NCBI RefSeq assembly: GCF_003086295.3 | Contig: NC_092054.1 | Coordinates: forward strand, 51,323,408 to 51,387,407 | From: Arachis hypogaea | Lineage: Eukaryota > Streptophyta > Magnoliopsida > Fabales > Fabaceae | Direction: 5' to 3' | DNA: 64,000 nucleotides | In this document: positions 44,453-57,154 of the stretch, piece by piece | Layout of the letters: the number at the start of each line of letters is the position of its first letter | Position numbering within the stretch: position 1 is the stretch's first letter | The notes under the pieces: model-generated | What the model saw: only the letters and a program-made list of their open reading frames with translations | Told to the model about the DNA's origin: nothing | The model's database searches: none | Position numbers and translations under genes: made by a program

Positions 44453-45511
44453 CTATGCAATAATGTTGAGAGATGCTTCAGATGCACTGTCCTCCTCTTT
44501 TATCATGTGACCCTCAGATGCATTGTCTCCTTCCTTCATCATGTGAGTTGATTCCGTTTCATTATTGCTTTCTTCAGATATCTCTGAGGCACATAGCTGG
44601 CACTTGTGGTCTTCTCTGTCTTTTATTAAATAGCAGAGATTCCTCTTTATCCCTTCAGGGAGCTTTTCTAAAAGTCCAAATAAGTTGTAGAATGCTGATT
44701 CAAATTCCACCAAGAGTCTCATCTCTCTTTCTTTAATTTCATTTCTTTTACTGGACACAAGCAGAGTATTTCTACTTTTATAATTAATCCTTGTGTGAGA
44801 TTCCTTCGTTATTTTTTGAGTTCTTTCAAAGACCCTTGCTAATGTGCTGGCTAACCTTCCTTCATGACTGTAAATCGTTAAATCTTGAATCTGATCAATT
44901 GGTTGAAAATTTCCTGGGAAGACGGACATGAATATTACTTGGTGTGCTGGAACCAAGCATTCTTCTTCTTCATTAAAAATAGGTTGACTATTTGTAAATT
45001 TTAGGGATATATCCCTTGGATTTACATTGTCAATCATATTTTTAAATCTCTTTACTGCATCAACGAATCCTGCAGGAAACTCACTAATAATTTTTAGATC
45101 ATTAAAAATTAAAATTGTATCAATTAATCCGTATTGGAAAAACTGATAGGTGTCAGATGGGGAAGCATCTGGGAATATAACCAGCTTTGTTAGCTGTTCT
45201 TTGGCAATTGGATAATATCCCAAAATTGCCCTTTTTTCTTCAGTCCAATTCAGGACTATGTTAAGGGTTTCTCTGAGATTTGATCTACAGATCCTTTTCT
45301 TTTCCTTGATTTCAGCCCTTGTAGGAATGTTTCTTATTATCCCTGTTCTCTGGGTTTGAACTGGAGCTTTATCTGCTCTTTTTAAGGTTTGCTCTGGATG
45401 GAGAGCTTCATATTCCCTGAAGGATTCCTTTGCCTCTTCCAGTGTTAGAAACCCTCCTTTATGAATTATCTTTGATTGATGTGTGAATGGTGCTGCTTTT
45501 TTCCAGGTATC
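44453..45511 (-). pseudogene. Viral transactivator/inclusion protein, C-terminal piece
   Basis: After 12 codons derived from the inserted retroelement, the frame enters the second half of a viroplasmin domain (GGFLTLEEAKESFREYEALH) and then the transactivator body (ILGYYPIAKEQLTKLVIFPD, FFQYGLIDTILIFNDL). A cysteine/histidine cluster lies near the C-terminus (CYLIKDREDHKCQLC). In caulimoviruses this protein forms inclusion bodies and allows reinitiation on polycistronic RNA. The N-terminal piece lies on the other side of the insertion, at 56850-57147. Confidence 0.8.
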
Positions 45512-48500
45512 ATGTAAGACCCAAGACCTTTGAAAAAGGGCTATCATTAGCTAATTTCAAATTCAGTGTTTCTGTAGCCTTAATTTCGGAAATTTCTTTA
45601 TTAAAGAAAATTAAAGCAAGTTTTGATTTATTGAATTTGAAATAAATTGAGATTATCATCCAATTTTACAATTATTGGATTATTTTCTATATTCAGAGTA
45701 TAAAGTTGGTAGTTGTGAAATAATAAGGATTTCTATATGATTTGAATTAAATAATTAATATTTTCAATATTAATACTGCTACTTTGGAAAATAAAAGATT
45801 TAATTATATTACTCCTAATTATTTGATTTGGATATTTTATTGAAAATAATTTGCAAAATTGGTGAGCAAATAGTATTTTCTATATGCAATTAGTGTTGGA
45901 TTTAAAATTGGGTTTCAAGTACTATATTATTGCCAATTTTATGTGAAATTGCCAAATTACCCCTAATCCTAATTTTACTCAAAAACCCTAACCCTAAAAC
46001 CCTACCCGATTACCTGTTGCTCCCCCCATGTCCCAGCAGCCAAACATACACGGTTTCCCCCTTTTCCCTTCCATGAAAGAAAGACATAGGAGCAGAAAGA
46101 GAGGAAGAGAAAGGAATCTGCGTCAGTGGCACTGGGAAGGCTTTCGCCTGTCATCATTGCGAGTCACCGTCCCTGAGCTGCAGCACGATGGAGCCAGCTT
46201 CGTCGCGCTGCCTCGGCCGTCTGTGCTATCGCCGCCACCGCTGGTTCACCTGGCGCCGCCGTCGAAGTTGAAGCACGGGGAGAGAGGGTTTGCGAGTGAG
46301 AAAGGGGTGATGGCCTGGATCTGCCGCGCCTAGTCTCTTCTGCGAAGTCACCGTCGTCGTCCAAGCCCGTCACCGCCACTCGCATCGTTGCCGTCTCTGC
46401 CCAGCGCCGCCGCAGATGATAGGTCGCTGGGAACCACCACTGAAGCCCGTGTAGTCATCATCCTTGTCAACAGCGAAAGAGGAGCAAGATGAATCCTTCT
46501 GTCTCAGTTGTTCTGGTCCGCTGAGAAAGGAAAGATGCTGCCTTTGTACTTCACGCGTCGCCGACGAGCACGGAGAAGAGGAGCGTGTCCGCGTCACTGC
46601 CGTTTGAGGGGCTGTGCTTGGCCGCCGTTGTACCACCCTGCTTCACCGTGACTGAGCTCTGCACTCCCTGCTCTTTGGGCTTGTGATGTTGTTGCGGAAA
46701 TTGCTACAAGAAGAGGAACAGGCTGAGTCACCGTGCTTTGGGCCACCGGGAGTGGTTATGCGGCTTCCGGGATCACCGCCGGAGCTCCGGGCTGAGCTTC
46801 TGCCACTTGAGACCCTGCTGCCACTGTGTTCCACCACCGGTAAGAGTTTTGAGTTTGGTTTCTGCTCTTTCGAAATTCCGGAAAGGTTATTAATGCCATG
46901 TGATTGTAACAGTTGCCGTCACCGGGACTTTTGCTCGCGATTGTCACTTGGGGTTACTGATGGAGCCGCTGCTGGGTTGATATGGAACTGCGGCTGCTTC
47001 GTTTTGTTAATTCAGTGAGTGTTTATGTTTCAAAAAGTCTCGCGTTAGTATTCGTATGTGTTTGATTAATGAATGAGTTTTGGTAACGTGGGATCGAGTC
47101 CTGATTATTATATGTTGCGAATAGTGTTGCTATGGTTATTACGAAAGTGGCTGGGAGCTGACGTTTTGGTTGTTGATTTTGGACTGAGGCGGAAAGGACT
47201 CTGTGAGACGTTTGGGTTATGGAATTGCGTTTTGAGGTAGGGGCGCTTTCCAAAAACTATAGTTTATTATTGGAATTATTACATATGGGTACTGATGTGA
47301 GATATTGTGTATTTGGTGATTGTATCTGCCTTATGTATTATTTAATTAACTCGAATGACTATGGATGTTGGTTTGGCTGAATTATTGTGTGGCTTGTGAA
47401 ATGTAATGTTTGAAGTTGATTCTTTAAAGATTTGAAATGAGTTTAATCCGTTGAGGATTGGTTTGAATTGAGTCAATTATTTTGATGATGTGAAAGATAG
47501 AATACTCAAATCGGAAAGTCAAGGTTTTAATGATTTTAAATGAATTTGGCGAATGAGTTATGTTATTCTTCCCTCAAGACTTGGGACTCTGCCAAGGAAC
47601 TTTTGTTATAAAATCCCATTGTTGGATGGATGATTTTGAATGTTTCAAAATAAATCTTTAACTTGCCATGGTTATGGAAGTTTGGAAAGAGGATGCCGAG
47701 AGTGGCATTGTTTTCAAAGGGGAATTTACCTTGAGTAAAAGTGGCTTATGAGCCTGAGATGATTTGAGAAATGAGATCTTTAAAGCCAAGACTGAAAAGA
47801 GTTGAAACTTGATTTCAAAGTGAAATGAATTGAGAAAAAATGATTTATGGCTTAAGTGCCGATTTTATGAATTTAATGATGTTGAATGGTGGAAGTGCTG
47901 TTTTATTGTGAGCCGGAATGGCTGTATATGATTTATGAATATTGGCTGGTTCTGGATTGAACCGTGAGCCGGAATGGCTGTGTATGATATTGATTTATGG
48001 CTGATTGCCGAATGAGTTATGGGCCGTATGGCTGACTATGAATTATGAATTTAAGCCGGATGGCTGAGATGGATGTTGATCCATGGCTGGGACTGAATGA
48101 ATATATGCTTGAGATACCTGGGTAGTAGCAAGGGTTATGGTTCGTCCCACTTGCTCCAGGTCAGAGACTGTGACGCCTGGGTAGTAGCGGTAGTAGTGGT
48201 GATTCCACTCGCTCCAGGTTGAGCTTTTAAACACCCGCCTGGGTAGTAGCCGCAGTAGTGGTTATTCCACTGGCTCTGGGTTGAGCGGGTAGTAGAAATG
48301 GGGTTGTAGCTCAAACCTACTTGCTCCGCGATGGGTGTTTCTGTCCATGGTTAGCTACCAGGACGTGTCGGGTTGGCTATATAACCGACAGATGATATCA
48401 TCAGCCACTAGGGACAGGCATGCATCATATGCATCTATGTGACATTGTTTGGGTGTGCATATTGTACTTGGTTTGCCTTTGTGATTAACTGCTAATTGTT

Positions 48501-49317
48501 CTACTTGCTGTAACTGTTTGTTTGTGCTTGAACTTCCTATCTGTGTTTGCAATTGGGACTCTGTTGGATTGTGGTGATTTGGTTGGTGGTTGGATTGTTT
48601 GAGCCTAGGGCCGTGGTTGGATTGAGATGGACCGATGGTTGGTTTCGGTTTTGTGTTTCTGATTTGGAAAAATATGAAAGGCTATTTTGGTTCAGCATAG
48701 ATAAACCTTTTTGAAAGGCTTTTGGTGTTTTTGAGAATTGAACGGTTCCTCTTTCAGAAAAGATTTCCGAATTTACCTTATTGAAAACTGTTGTTTTTGA
48801 AAAGAGGCATAAGACAGTTATTAATCACTGGTGCGGTTATCTTCATGTATCCTATTACAGTAATTTCCAAAAACCCTCTACTGAGAACCCTTTCGAGGAT
48901 GATGTTCTCACCCCCCTACATTTTTTCCCTTTCAGGATATGGACGCAGAAGTTACGAAAAGCTTATTTAATTGTTGTTGTGATACTCTGTATTGTTTTAG
49001 TTATGGTTTATTGTACCCTCGCCTTTATCTTGATATATTCTGTAAGAGGGATAGGGATTGTATTGGTTAATGCTTGTAATAATATTTATATATATGTATG
49101 TATATATATATGGATGTACTCTTTATGAGTTTCTGTAAGTTGTATGGTATGTATGGATGTACGTTGTATAGCAAAAGTATTTTTGGGAGCGGTTTTACGG
49201 TTTAAAGTTTTCAACAGGCTCATATTTTAGTATTAAATAGTATAAAAGTCGTCGTAATGTCCGAGCTATCAGAGTTGCGCAGCCGGAAGCGTGAGCTTTG
49301 GTAGTTAGGGTATTACA
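45512..49317 (+). repeat. 5' LTR (3.8 kb), with a 0.79-kb deletion
   Basis: It is nearly identical to 52253-56849 except for one large block. At 47503-47507 the sequence tactc joins sequences that in the other LTR are separated by 793 bp. It contains a plant telomere-like run aaccctaaccctaaaaccct (45984-46003), a GC-rich kilobase (46020-47000) and about 4 degenerate tandem repeats of 48-62 bp (48117-48340). Confidence 0.9.
48117..48340. repeat. Degenerate tandem repeat inside the 5' LTR
   Basis: Units beginning (cct)gggtagtag start at about 48117, 48176, 48238 and 48286. The first three end with a ccac(t)(t/c/g)gctc(c/t)-type block. The same set lies at about 55648-55870 in the other LTR. 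Confidence 0.7.
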
Positions 49318-49320
49318 TTA

Positions 49321-49334
49321 TGGTATCAGAGCAG
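49321..49334 (+). other. Primer-binding site, initiator tRNA-Met (LARD-like element)
   Basis: The sequence tggtatcagagcag begins 3 bases after the LTR end. It orients the element on the plus strand. Confidence 0.85.
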
Positions 49335-52252
49335 TCCTTCCTGTAGAGCCTGAGGAATGGACCGACTATGCTTCAATTGCATACTCTGAGTATTTGTCAT
49401 GTATTAGGCCTTGTCGAATGACGAGAATTAGAGCTTTATGCACATGACGATCTATTGATTAACGCCATTAGTCTTGCGTTGCATAATTCCTGATATTAAG
49501 TTTGGCCGACTTAATACTAGTGAATTATGTATATGAAAGCACTGATGGGTTATCATAGATGATATACGAGTTTCGAGTAAAGCGAATCGCGGGTTTTGGG
49601 GAACGTTAGAAACTATTTCTCGAGGCTATTCAGTTGTGTGTCTTGAATTCTGTTCGAGTCGACCTGTTCTTTCATATCCTAACTTGATGTTCTTGTTGCT
49701 AATCCTTTTGAAAAGTAGTTTGATTTTTTAACTCTATTCCTCTATTCATATACATTCTTGTTTGATCTTAAGTGCCTATGCTTGGTTGAAATTCTTGTTG
49801 TATCTACCTTTCTTGGTTTGAGTTCTTTTTTTTTTTATTCATGTATCTTTTGATATGACTTTGAACTTGTCCTAATGCGCTGTGCATTTTAACTCCGGAT
49901 TCCGAGTCCATTATTAGGGAAATTGTTGATTCAGTTTTCCTCTTGTTTCATAGTGATTACAGCCAATTTTGAGGTTTTATAAAAATTGCTGTTGATTAGA
50001 TATATACTTATCTATATATAAAACTTGGAGATTTCTTATACAGTTTAACAACTATTTATCTCTAATACCTCGCCTGTACTTTTACTGGTTTACGGAATTG
50101 CACTTACTTTAAAAGTAAATTGACTTTCTAGTAATTTTACTATAGTTCCAATGCACATCTTCATTTGATTATGTATTTGGATATTTTTCAAAATTTTGGA
50201 AAGGAAAGATTTTTCACTTTTGTCTCGGTTGAGTTTCGTTTGATAAGCTTTACTTAACTTATTTTGAATTGAGTTTGATTTAGCATGCTATATGGTTTAT
50301 GCCATTGTTGTTCTTTTGAAAATGTTGGACTCATGGCTTTCTTCTTACGAACGGACTAAAGTCTTCCTTAAGCCTTCTATCTCCATGAATGTCATGCTTG
50401 ACTTTGTTTTTAACTGATCTTTTACATCTTGTGAATATTGCCATTGATCTTAGTTTTTCCTTTTTGTGAATCTCATTCTTATATGAGTAAGTTTGATTCG
50501 TTTCAAAATAGTGCATCATTTATCCTCTCATTATCTCTACAAGAGTTTTTAGTCAAAGATTTATCATTGAGAAATTACAAATGATTGAGTGGTCTTTTTC
50601 TATGACTTTTGTATTCTTTTGGATCAATTGAAAGCTTATTTGATGTCTCATGCCTAGTGGATCTTGTTTGAACTATTTTGGTTTAAGATCCTTTCTTGCA
50701 AGGCTTGACTCATTTTTAGTACATCTTGAACTTCTTGAATGTTCTTCTGAGATGGTGATTTCAAGAACGCTTTTGGAGTCTTGTTTTGAACCTTTTAAAG
50801 AAGTTTTGAATTCTCTTTGAAGAAATATTAAACGGAATTTATTTTCTGTTGCTTGATTGAGATTGAAACCATTGTTCAATTTTGATGAAGTTAATTTAAA
50901 AATCGGCATGCGCTATTTTAAATGAGGTTTTGGAGAACTTCCTTGTTTAGTGGAAACCGATTCGTTTGTAACGCACCACTTATTTCCTTTACCAAATTGT
51001 AAGCAAATTTTTACTTCGGAGTTTCTTTTCTAAAAAGAGTTTAATTTTCTCTTTCGTCCTTGCTAAACCTTTTATACACGCTTGTTAAATATGGACTTTG
51101 GAAATTTTTAAACAAGCATTTGATTTCCCTCCCGAGTTCTATGAATTGCTTTTGGTTAGGTCGTGCACCTAACTATCTTTCTAAAATACTTGAGGAAATA
51201 TTTTAGCTATTGGTCAAACTTGTGTGCATTTTGTTTTAGAACTCTACAAAGTCTACTTCAACATGAATTTGCATTAAAGCAAAGACACGATTATGCTTTT
51301 GTTACTCTCTTGAAGAATGGTTGTTGCTTAACTTCTCTTTTAGACCGCAAAGTGATTTTTTCGCAAGTTTTCGGCTCTTTTAACGAACAGCATATTCGGA
51401 AGTATTTTAATTATGCTCTTGAGTTCTGTGAGCTTGGTCTTTGGTCTAAGATATTCTTTTCTGTAAACCTTATACCTCTTCGACTCAGTTTGAGTTTGTT
51501 TTAAACTGATGCGCTGTTTTTCTTCCTATTGATCCTGTTGAACTTCTTTGATCCAAGGGTTATCTTTGAAGTTGTCAATTGATTTATTTCTAGCAAACTT
51601 CATTGCTTGCGCGTCTGGAAATTGGATACATTCCCTTAAATTTATGAGTATTACCCTTGACAATTGTCTCTCCGTTCTAAATCTGGTATCCTTCTGAGTA
51701 GATTCGAGAATTGTTTTGATATCACATGCGATCTGTAGATGTAGTAACGCGATGCGTTAGTTTTTTAAGACGTGATATGTGCATACGAAAGTTGAAACGG
51801 TAGGTGTACAACGCTATGAGTTGTGGGTGTTTTGTTCCTTGCGAACGGGTTTGCGGTTGTCAGGCTTGTGATCGAGTATGGGGATTGTAAAGTGTTTGAT
51901 GGAGTTGAAAAGTTGAAACTTTGAGGTTGATATGAGATTAGTGTGCGGATGTTAATCACGTCGTTTTAACCCCCATCATGTTTTATAGCCTTGATGCTTT
52001 GTCCTTCTATCACATGATTGACCCATGTTATCTTCTGCATTGAGCCTACCTTGTAACGTTTGCTTTGCAATCACACTCCTACCTTTGCACCCTTATGCAT
52101 ATTACAATCAAAGTATTTGAAAATCGTATATATGTTTATATGATGAGATATTTTTGCTTCTTCCTTAAATGTGTTCAAGGGTGAACTGTTACGAAATTTC
52201 TTTCGTTTTGTATCAATTTTCGAGGGCGAAAATTTTTATAAGGTGGGTAGAA
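49335..52252 (+). other. Internal region of the LARD-like element, no coding content
   Basis: 2.9 kb without gag, protease, RT or integrase motifs in any frame. Short ORFs, for instance 51163-51504, show no family resemblance. The region ends in aggtgggtagaa (52241-52252). Confidence 0.75.
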
Positions 52253-55200
52253 TGTAAGACCCAAGACATTTGAAAAAGGGCTATCATTAGCTAATTTCAA
52301 ATTCAGTGTTTCTGTAGCCTTAATTTCGGAAATTTCTTTATTAAAGAAAATTAAAGCAAGTTTTGATTTATTGAATTTGAAATAAATTGAGATTATCATC
52401 CAATTTTACAATTATTGGATTATTTTCTATATTCAGAGTATAAAGTTGGTAGTTGTGAAATAATAAGGATTTCTATATGATTTGAATTAAATAATTAATA
52501 TTTTCAATATTAATACTGCTACTTTGGAAAATAAAAGATTTAATTATATTACTCCTAATTATTTGATTTGGATATTTTATTGAAAATAATTTGCAAAATT
52601 GGTGAGCAAATAGTATTTTCTATATGCAATTAGTGTTGGATTTAAAATTGGGTTTCAAGTACTATATTATTCCCAATTTTATGTGAAATTGCCAAATTAC
52701 CCCTAATCCTAATTTTACTCAAAAACCCTAACCCTAAAACCCTACCCGATTACCTGTTGCTCCCCCCATGTCCCAGCAGCCAAACATACACGGTTTCCCC
52801 CTTTTCCCTTCCATGAAAGAAAGACACAGGAGCAGAAAGAGAGGAAGAGAAAGGAATCTACGTCAGTGGCACTGGGAAGGCTGTCGCCTGTCATCATTGC
52901 GAGTCACCGTCCCTGAGCTGCAGCACGATGGAGCCAGCTTCGTCGCGCTGCCTCGGCCGTATGTGCTATCGCCGCCACCGCTGGTTCACCTGGCGCCGTC
53001 AAAGTTGAAGCACGGGGAGAGAGGGTTCGTGAGTGAGAAAGGGGTGATGGCCTGGATCTGCCGCGCCTAGTCTCTTCTGCGAAGTCACCGTCGTCGTCCA
53101 AGCCCGTCACCGCTACTCGCATTGTTGCCGTCTCTGCCCAGCGCCGCCGCAGATGATAGGTCGCTGGGAACCACCACTGAAGCCCGTGTAGTCATCATCC
53201 TTGCCAACAGCGAGAGAGGAGCAAGATGAATCCTTCTGTCTCTGTTGTTCTGGTCTGCTGAGAAAGGAAAGATGCTGCCTTTGTACTTCACGCGTCGCCG
53301 ACGAGCACGGAGAAGAGGAGCTGTGTCCGCGTCACTGCCGTTTGAGGGGCTGTGCTTGGCCGCCGTTGTACCGCCTTGCTTCACCGTGACTGAGCTCTGT
53401 CACTCCCTGCTCTTTGGGCTTGTGATGTTGTTGCGGAAATTGCTACAAGAAGAGGAATAGGCTGAGTCACCGTGCTTTGGGCCACCGGGAGTGGTTATGT
53501 GGCTTCCGGGATCACCACCGGAGCTCCGGGCTGAGCTTCTGCCACTTGAAACCCTGCTGCCACTGTGTTCCACCGCCGGTAAGAGTTTTGAGTTTGGTTT
53601 CTGCTCTTTCGAAATTTCGGAAAGGTTATTAATGCCATGTGATTGTAACAGTTGCCGTCACCGGGACTTTTGCTCACGATTGTCACTTGGGGTTACTGAT
53701 GGAGCCGCTGCTGGGTTGATATGGAACTGCGGCTGCTTCGTTTTGTTAATTCAGTGAGTGTTTATGTTTCAAAAAGTCTCGCGTTAATATTCGTATGTGT
53801 TTGATTAATGAATGAGTTTTGGTAACGTGGGATCGAGTCCTAATTATTATATGTTGCGAATAGTATTGCTATGGTTATTGCGAAAGTGGCTGGGAGCTGA
53901 GGTTTTGGTTGTTGATTTCGGACTGAGGCGGAAAGGACTCTGTGAGACGTTTGGGTTATGGAATTGCGTTTTGAGGTAGGGGCGCTTTCCAAAAACTATA
54001 GTTTATTATTGGAATTATTACATATGGGTACTGATGTGAGATATTGTATATTTGGTGATTGTATCTGCCTTATATATTATTTAATTGGCTCGAATGACTA
54101 TGGATGTTGGTTTGGCTGAATTATTGTGTGGCTTGTGAAATGTAATGTTTGAAGTTGATTCTTTAAAGATTTGAAATGAGTTTAATCCGTTGAGGATTGG
54201 TTTGAATTGAGTCAATTATTTTGATGATGTGAAAGATAGAATACTCTTGAAATTCAGCCTGGGTTGCTTTAATTGATTTGGTTTTGATAAATGATTTATT
54301 GCTTAACCGATTCTTTAAAGCTTTAGAAATGAGTTAAATCGGTTGATATTGAGTTGATTTTTGAAATGGTTTCCTTGAGATATGCTAATGAGGCGACTGT
54401 TGAATTTAGCTTGATTTTGAATTGATTTTGGATTTTGGACTGTTGAAAAGGATTGTGGGACAGTTTAGTTGGGACCCGAACCGGGTGGCAAAAGTCCAAG
54501 TTTTAGGGGAGGTGCTGCCGAAATTTCTATAAAAATCCGAGTCTTTATTGAAATGTTGTCTGGCAAATGATGAGTTAAAGACTTCTACTATTTTATTTGA
54601 ATTATCACGAAAAGGATGATTCATGCTTTCGAACTGAGTTAGTAAAGAGGAAATTATGATTTAGTTTTGCTTCTTAAGAAAGGCATTGTATCTCTTTCAG
54701 GAGAAAGTTATTTAGATGAAACTTGTGTTTTAAAGCTGTTTGAATGTGAAAAGGGTTTATGCCTTTGAATTTGACTTGGGGGTTTCAATTAAAGAAGTTT
54801 TAATGATTTTGAAAGGACCTGAATGTCTATTGACAAGTTTCATTTTGAATTGTTTTGAGAAAGGTTTTAAGTACTCTTTGAATTCTAAATTCTTGCAAGA
54901 CTAAGGCAATTTTGAACAGTGAAACGCTTTAGAATTTATCATGGGGGTTGAAGTTGGTTTTGCCTAAGTAAAGGAAACGGCTTTGAAAGAAGTAAATGAT
55001 TACGTGACTCGATTTGGCTTCGATCCTATTTTATTACTCAAATCGGAAAGTCAAGGTTTTAATGATTTTAAATGAATTTGGCGAATGAGTTATGTTATTC
55101 TTCCCTCAAGACTTGGGACTCTGCCAAGGAACTTTTGTTATAAAATCCCATTGTTGGATGGATGATTTTGAATGTTTCAAAATAAATCTTTAACTTGCCA

Positions 55201-56849
55201 TGGTTATGGAAGTTTGGAAAGAGGATGCCGAGAGTGGCATTGTTTTCAAAGGGGAATTTACCTTGAGTAAAAGTGGCTTATGAGCCTGAGATGATTTGAG
55301 AAATGAGATCTTTAAAGCCAAGACTGAAAAGAGTTGAAACTTGATTTCAAAGTGAAATGAATTGAGAAAAAATGATTTATGGCTTAAGTGCCGATTTTAT
55401 GAATTTAATGATGTTGAATGGTGGAAGTGCTGTTTTATTGTGAGCCGGAATGGCTCTGTATGATTTATGAATATTGGCTGGTTCTGGATTGAACCGTGAG
55501 CCGGAATGGCTGTGTATGATATTGATTTATGGCTGATTGCCGAATGAGTTATGGGCCGTATGGCTGACTATGAATTATGAATTTAAGCCGGATGGCTGAG
55601 ATGGATGTTGATCCATGGCTGGGACTGAATGAATATATGCTTGAGATACCTGGGTGGTAGCAAGGGTTGTGGTTCGTCCCACTTGCTCCAGGTCAGAGAC
55701 TGTGACGCCTGGGTAGTAGCGGTAGTAGTGGTGATTCCACTCGCTCCAGGTTGAGCTTTTAAACACCCGCCTGGGTAGTAGCTGCAGTAGTGGTTATTCC
55801 ACTGGCTCTGGGTTGAGCGGGTAGTAGCAATGGGGTTGTAGCTCAAACCTACTTGCTCCGCGATGGGTGTTTCTGTCCATGGTTAGCTACCAGGACGTGT
55901 CGGGTTGGCCATATAACCGACAGATGATATCATCAGCCACTAGGGACAGGCATGCATCATATGCATCTATGTGACATTGTTTGGGTGTGCATATTGTACT
56001 TGGTTTGCCTTTGTGATTAACTGCTAATTATTCTACTTGCTGTAATTGTTTGTTTGTGCTTGAACTTCCTATCTGTGTTTGCAATTGGGACTCTGTTGGA
56101 TTGTGGTGATTTGGTTGGTGGTTGGATTGTTTGGGCCTAGGGCCGTGGTTGGATTGAGATGGACCGATGGTTGGTTTCGGTTTTGTGTTTCTGATTTGGA
56201 AAAATATGAAAGGCTATTTTGGTTCAACATAGATAAACCTTTTTGAAAGGCTTTTGGTGTTTTTGAGAATTGAACGATTCCTCTTTCAGAAAAGATTTCC
56301 GACTTTACCTTATTGAAAACTGTTGTTTTTGAAAAGAGGCATAAGACAGTTATTAATCACTGGTGCGGTTATCTTCATGTATCCTATTACAGTAATTCCC
56401 AAAAACCCTCTACTGAGAACCCTTTCGAGGATGATGTTCTCACCCCCCTACATTTTTTCCCTTTCAGGATATGGACGCAGAAGTTACGAAGAGCTTATTT
56501 AATTGTTGTTGTGATACTCTGTATTGTTTTAGTTATGGTTTATTGTACCCTCGCCTTTATCTTGATATATTCTGTAAGAGGGATAGGGATTGTATTGGTT
56601 AATGCTTGTAATAATATTTATATATATGTATGTATATATATATGGATGTACTCTTTATGAGTTTCTGTAAGTTGTATGGTATGTATGGATGTACGTTGTA
56701 TAGCAAAAGTATTTTTGGGAGCGGTTTTACGGTTTAAAGTTTTAAACAGGCTCATATTTTAGTATTAAATAGTATAAAAGTCGTCGTAATGTCCGAGCTA
56801 TCAGAGTTGCGCAGCCGGAAGCGTGAGCTTTGGTAGTTAGGGTATTACA
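52253..56849 (+). repeat. 3' LTR (4.6 kb), full length
   Basis: It has the block 54242-55034 that is missing from the 5' LTR, flanked by tactc at 54242-54246 and 55035-55039. Otherwise the two LTRs differ at scattered single bases and a few small indels, which suggests a fairly recent insertion. Confidence 0.9.
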
Positions 56850-57147
56850 CATCATATACTCCTTTCATGGGGCCATTATAAATTACATAATATTTTTTAT
56901 CTTGGGTGGATTTTTTAATGATTTCAGCAATTGTTTTATTTTCTGAAATTTTTTCTTCACCTGATTTGTCCACCACGCTTAGCTAGCTGAACTCTGATGG
57001 TTTTGCTTGTTGTGTTGATTTCATTGCTTCGATGGCCTTCTTGAGAGATTGGATCTGTGTCCTTATTTGCTGACAATGCTTGCATTTTTCGAGTTCTTGC
57101 TCATATTTTTTAATTTCTTGATCTAATGCGTTGTAGACGAACTCCAT
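56850..57147 (-). pseudogene. Viral transactivator/inclusion protein, N-terminal piece
   Basis: The likely start is ATG 57147, 7 bases after the polymerase stop. The frame has an in-frame TAG at 56985-56983, then continues through an N-terminal coiled coil and the first strand of a viroplasmin domain (KKYYVIYNGPMKG) until the retroelement boundary. It belongs with 44453-45511. The alternative ATG at 57198 overlaps the polymerase and seems less likely. Confidence 0.75.
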
Positions 57148-57154
57148 TCTCTTG

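Larger units (their letters stand above)
45512..56849 (+). mobile_element. LTR retrotransposon without genes (LARD-like, chromovirus-type ends)
   Basis: The LTRs at 45512-49317 and 52253-56849 begin tgtaagaccc and end attaca. A tRNA-Met primer site follows the first, and aggtgggtagaa, a polypurine-like tract, precedes the second. Flanks tatca (45507-45511) and catca (56850-56854) match at 4/5. The sequence before the 3' LTR (ttcgagggcgaaaa...aaggtgggtagaatg) resembles the 3' end of Tekay/Del-type chromoviruses. The 2.9-kb interior encodes nothing recognisable. It interrupts the viral transactivator gene. Confidence 0.9.

Noticed and set aside
45984..46003. Interstitial telomere
   Set aside because: Only about three degenerate units are present, and they recur in both LTRs, so they belong to the element.
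46028..46333. ORF repeated at 52768-53070 (MSQQPNIHGFPLFPS...)
   Set aside because: It is conserved only because it lies in both LTRs of one element; the copies differ by an indel and no family is recognised.
51163..51504. 113-aa ORF in the gene-free element's interior
   Set aside because: No gag, protease or RT motif, and no similarity recognised; likely chance.
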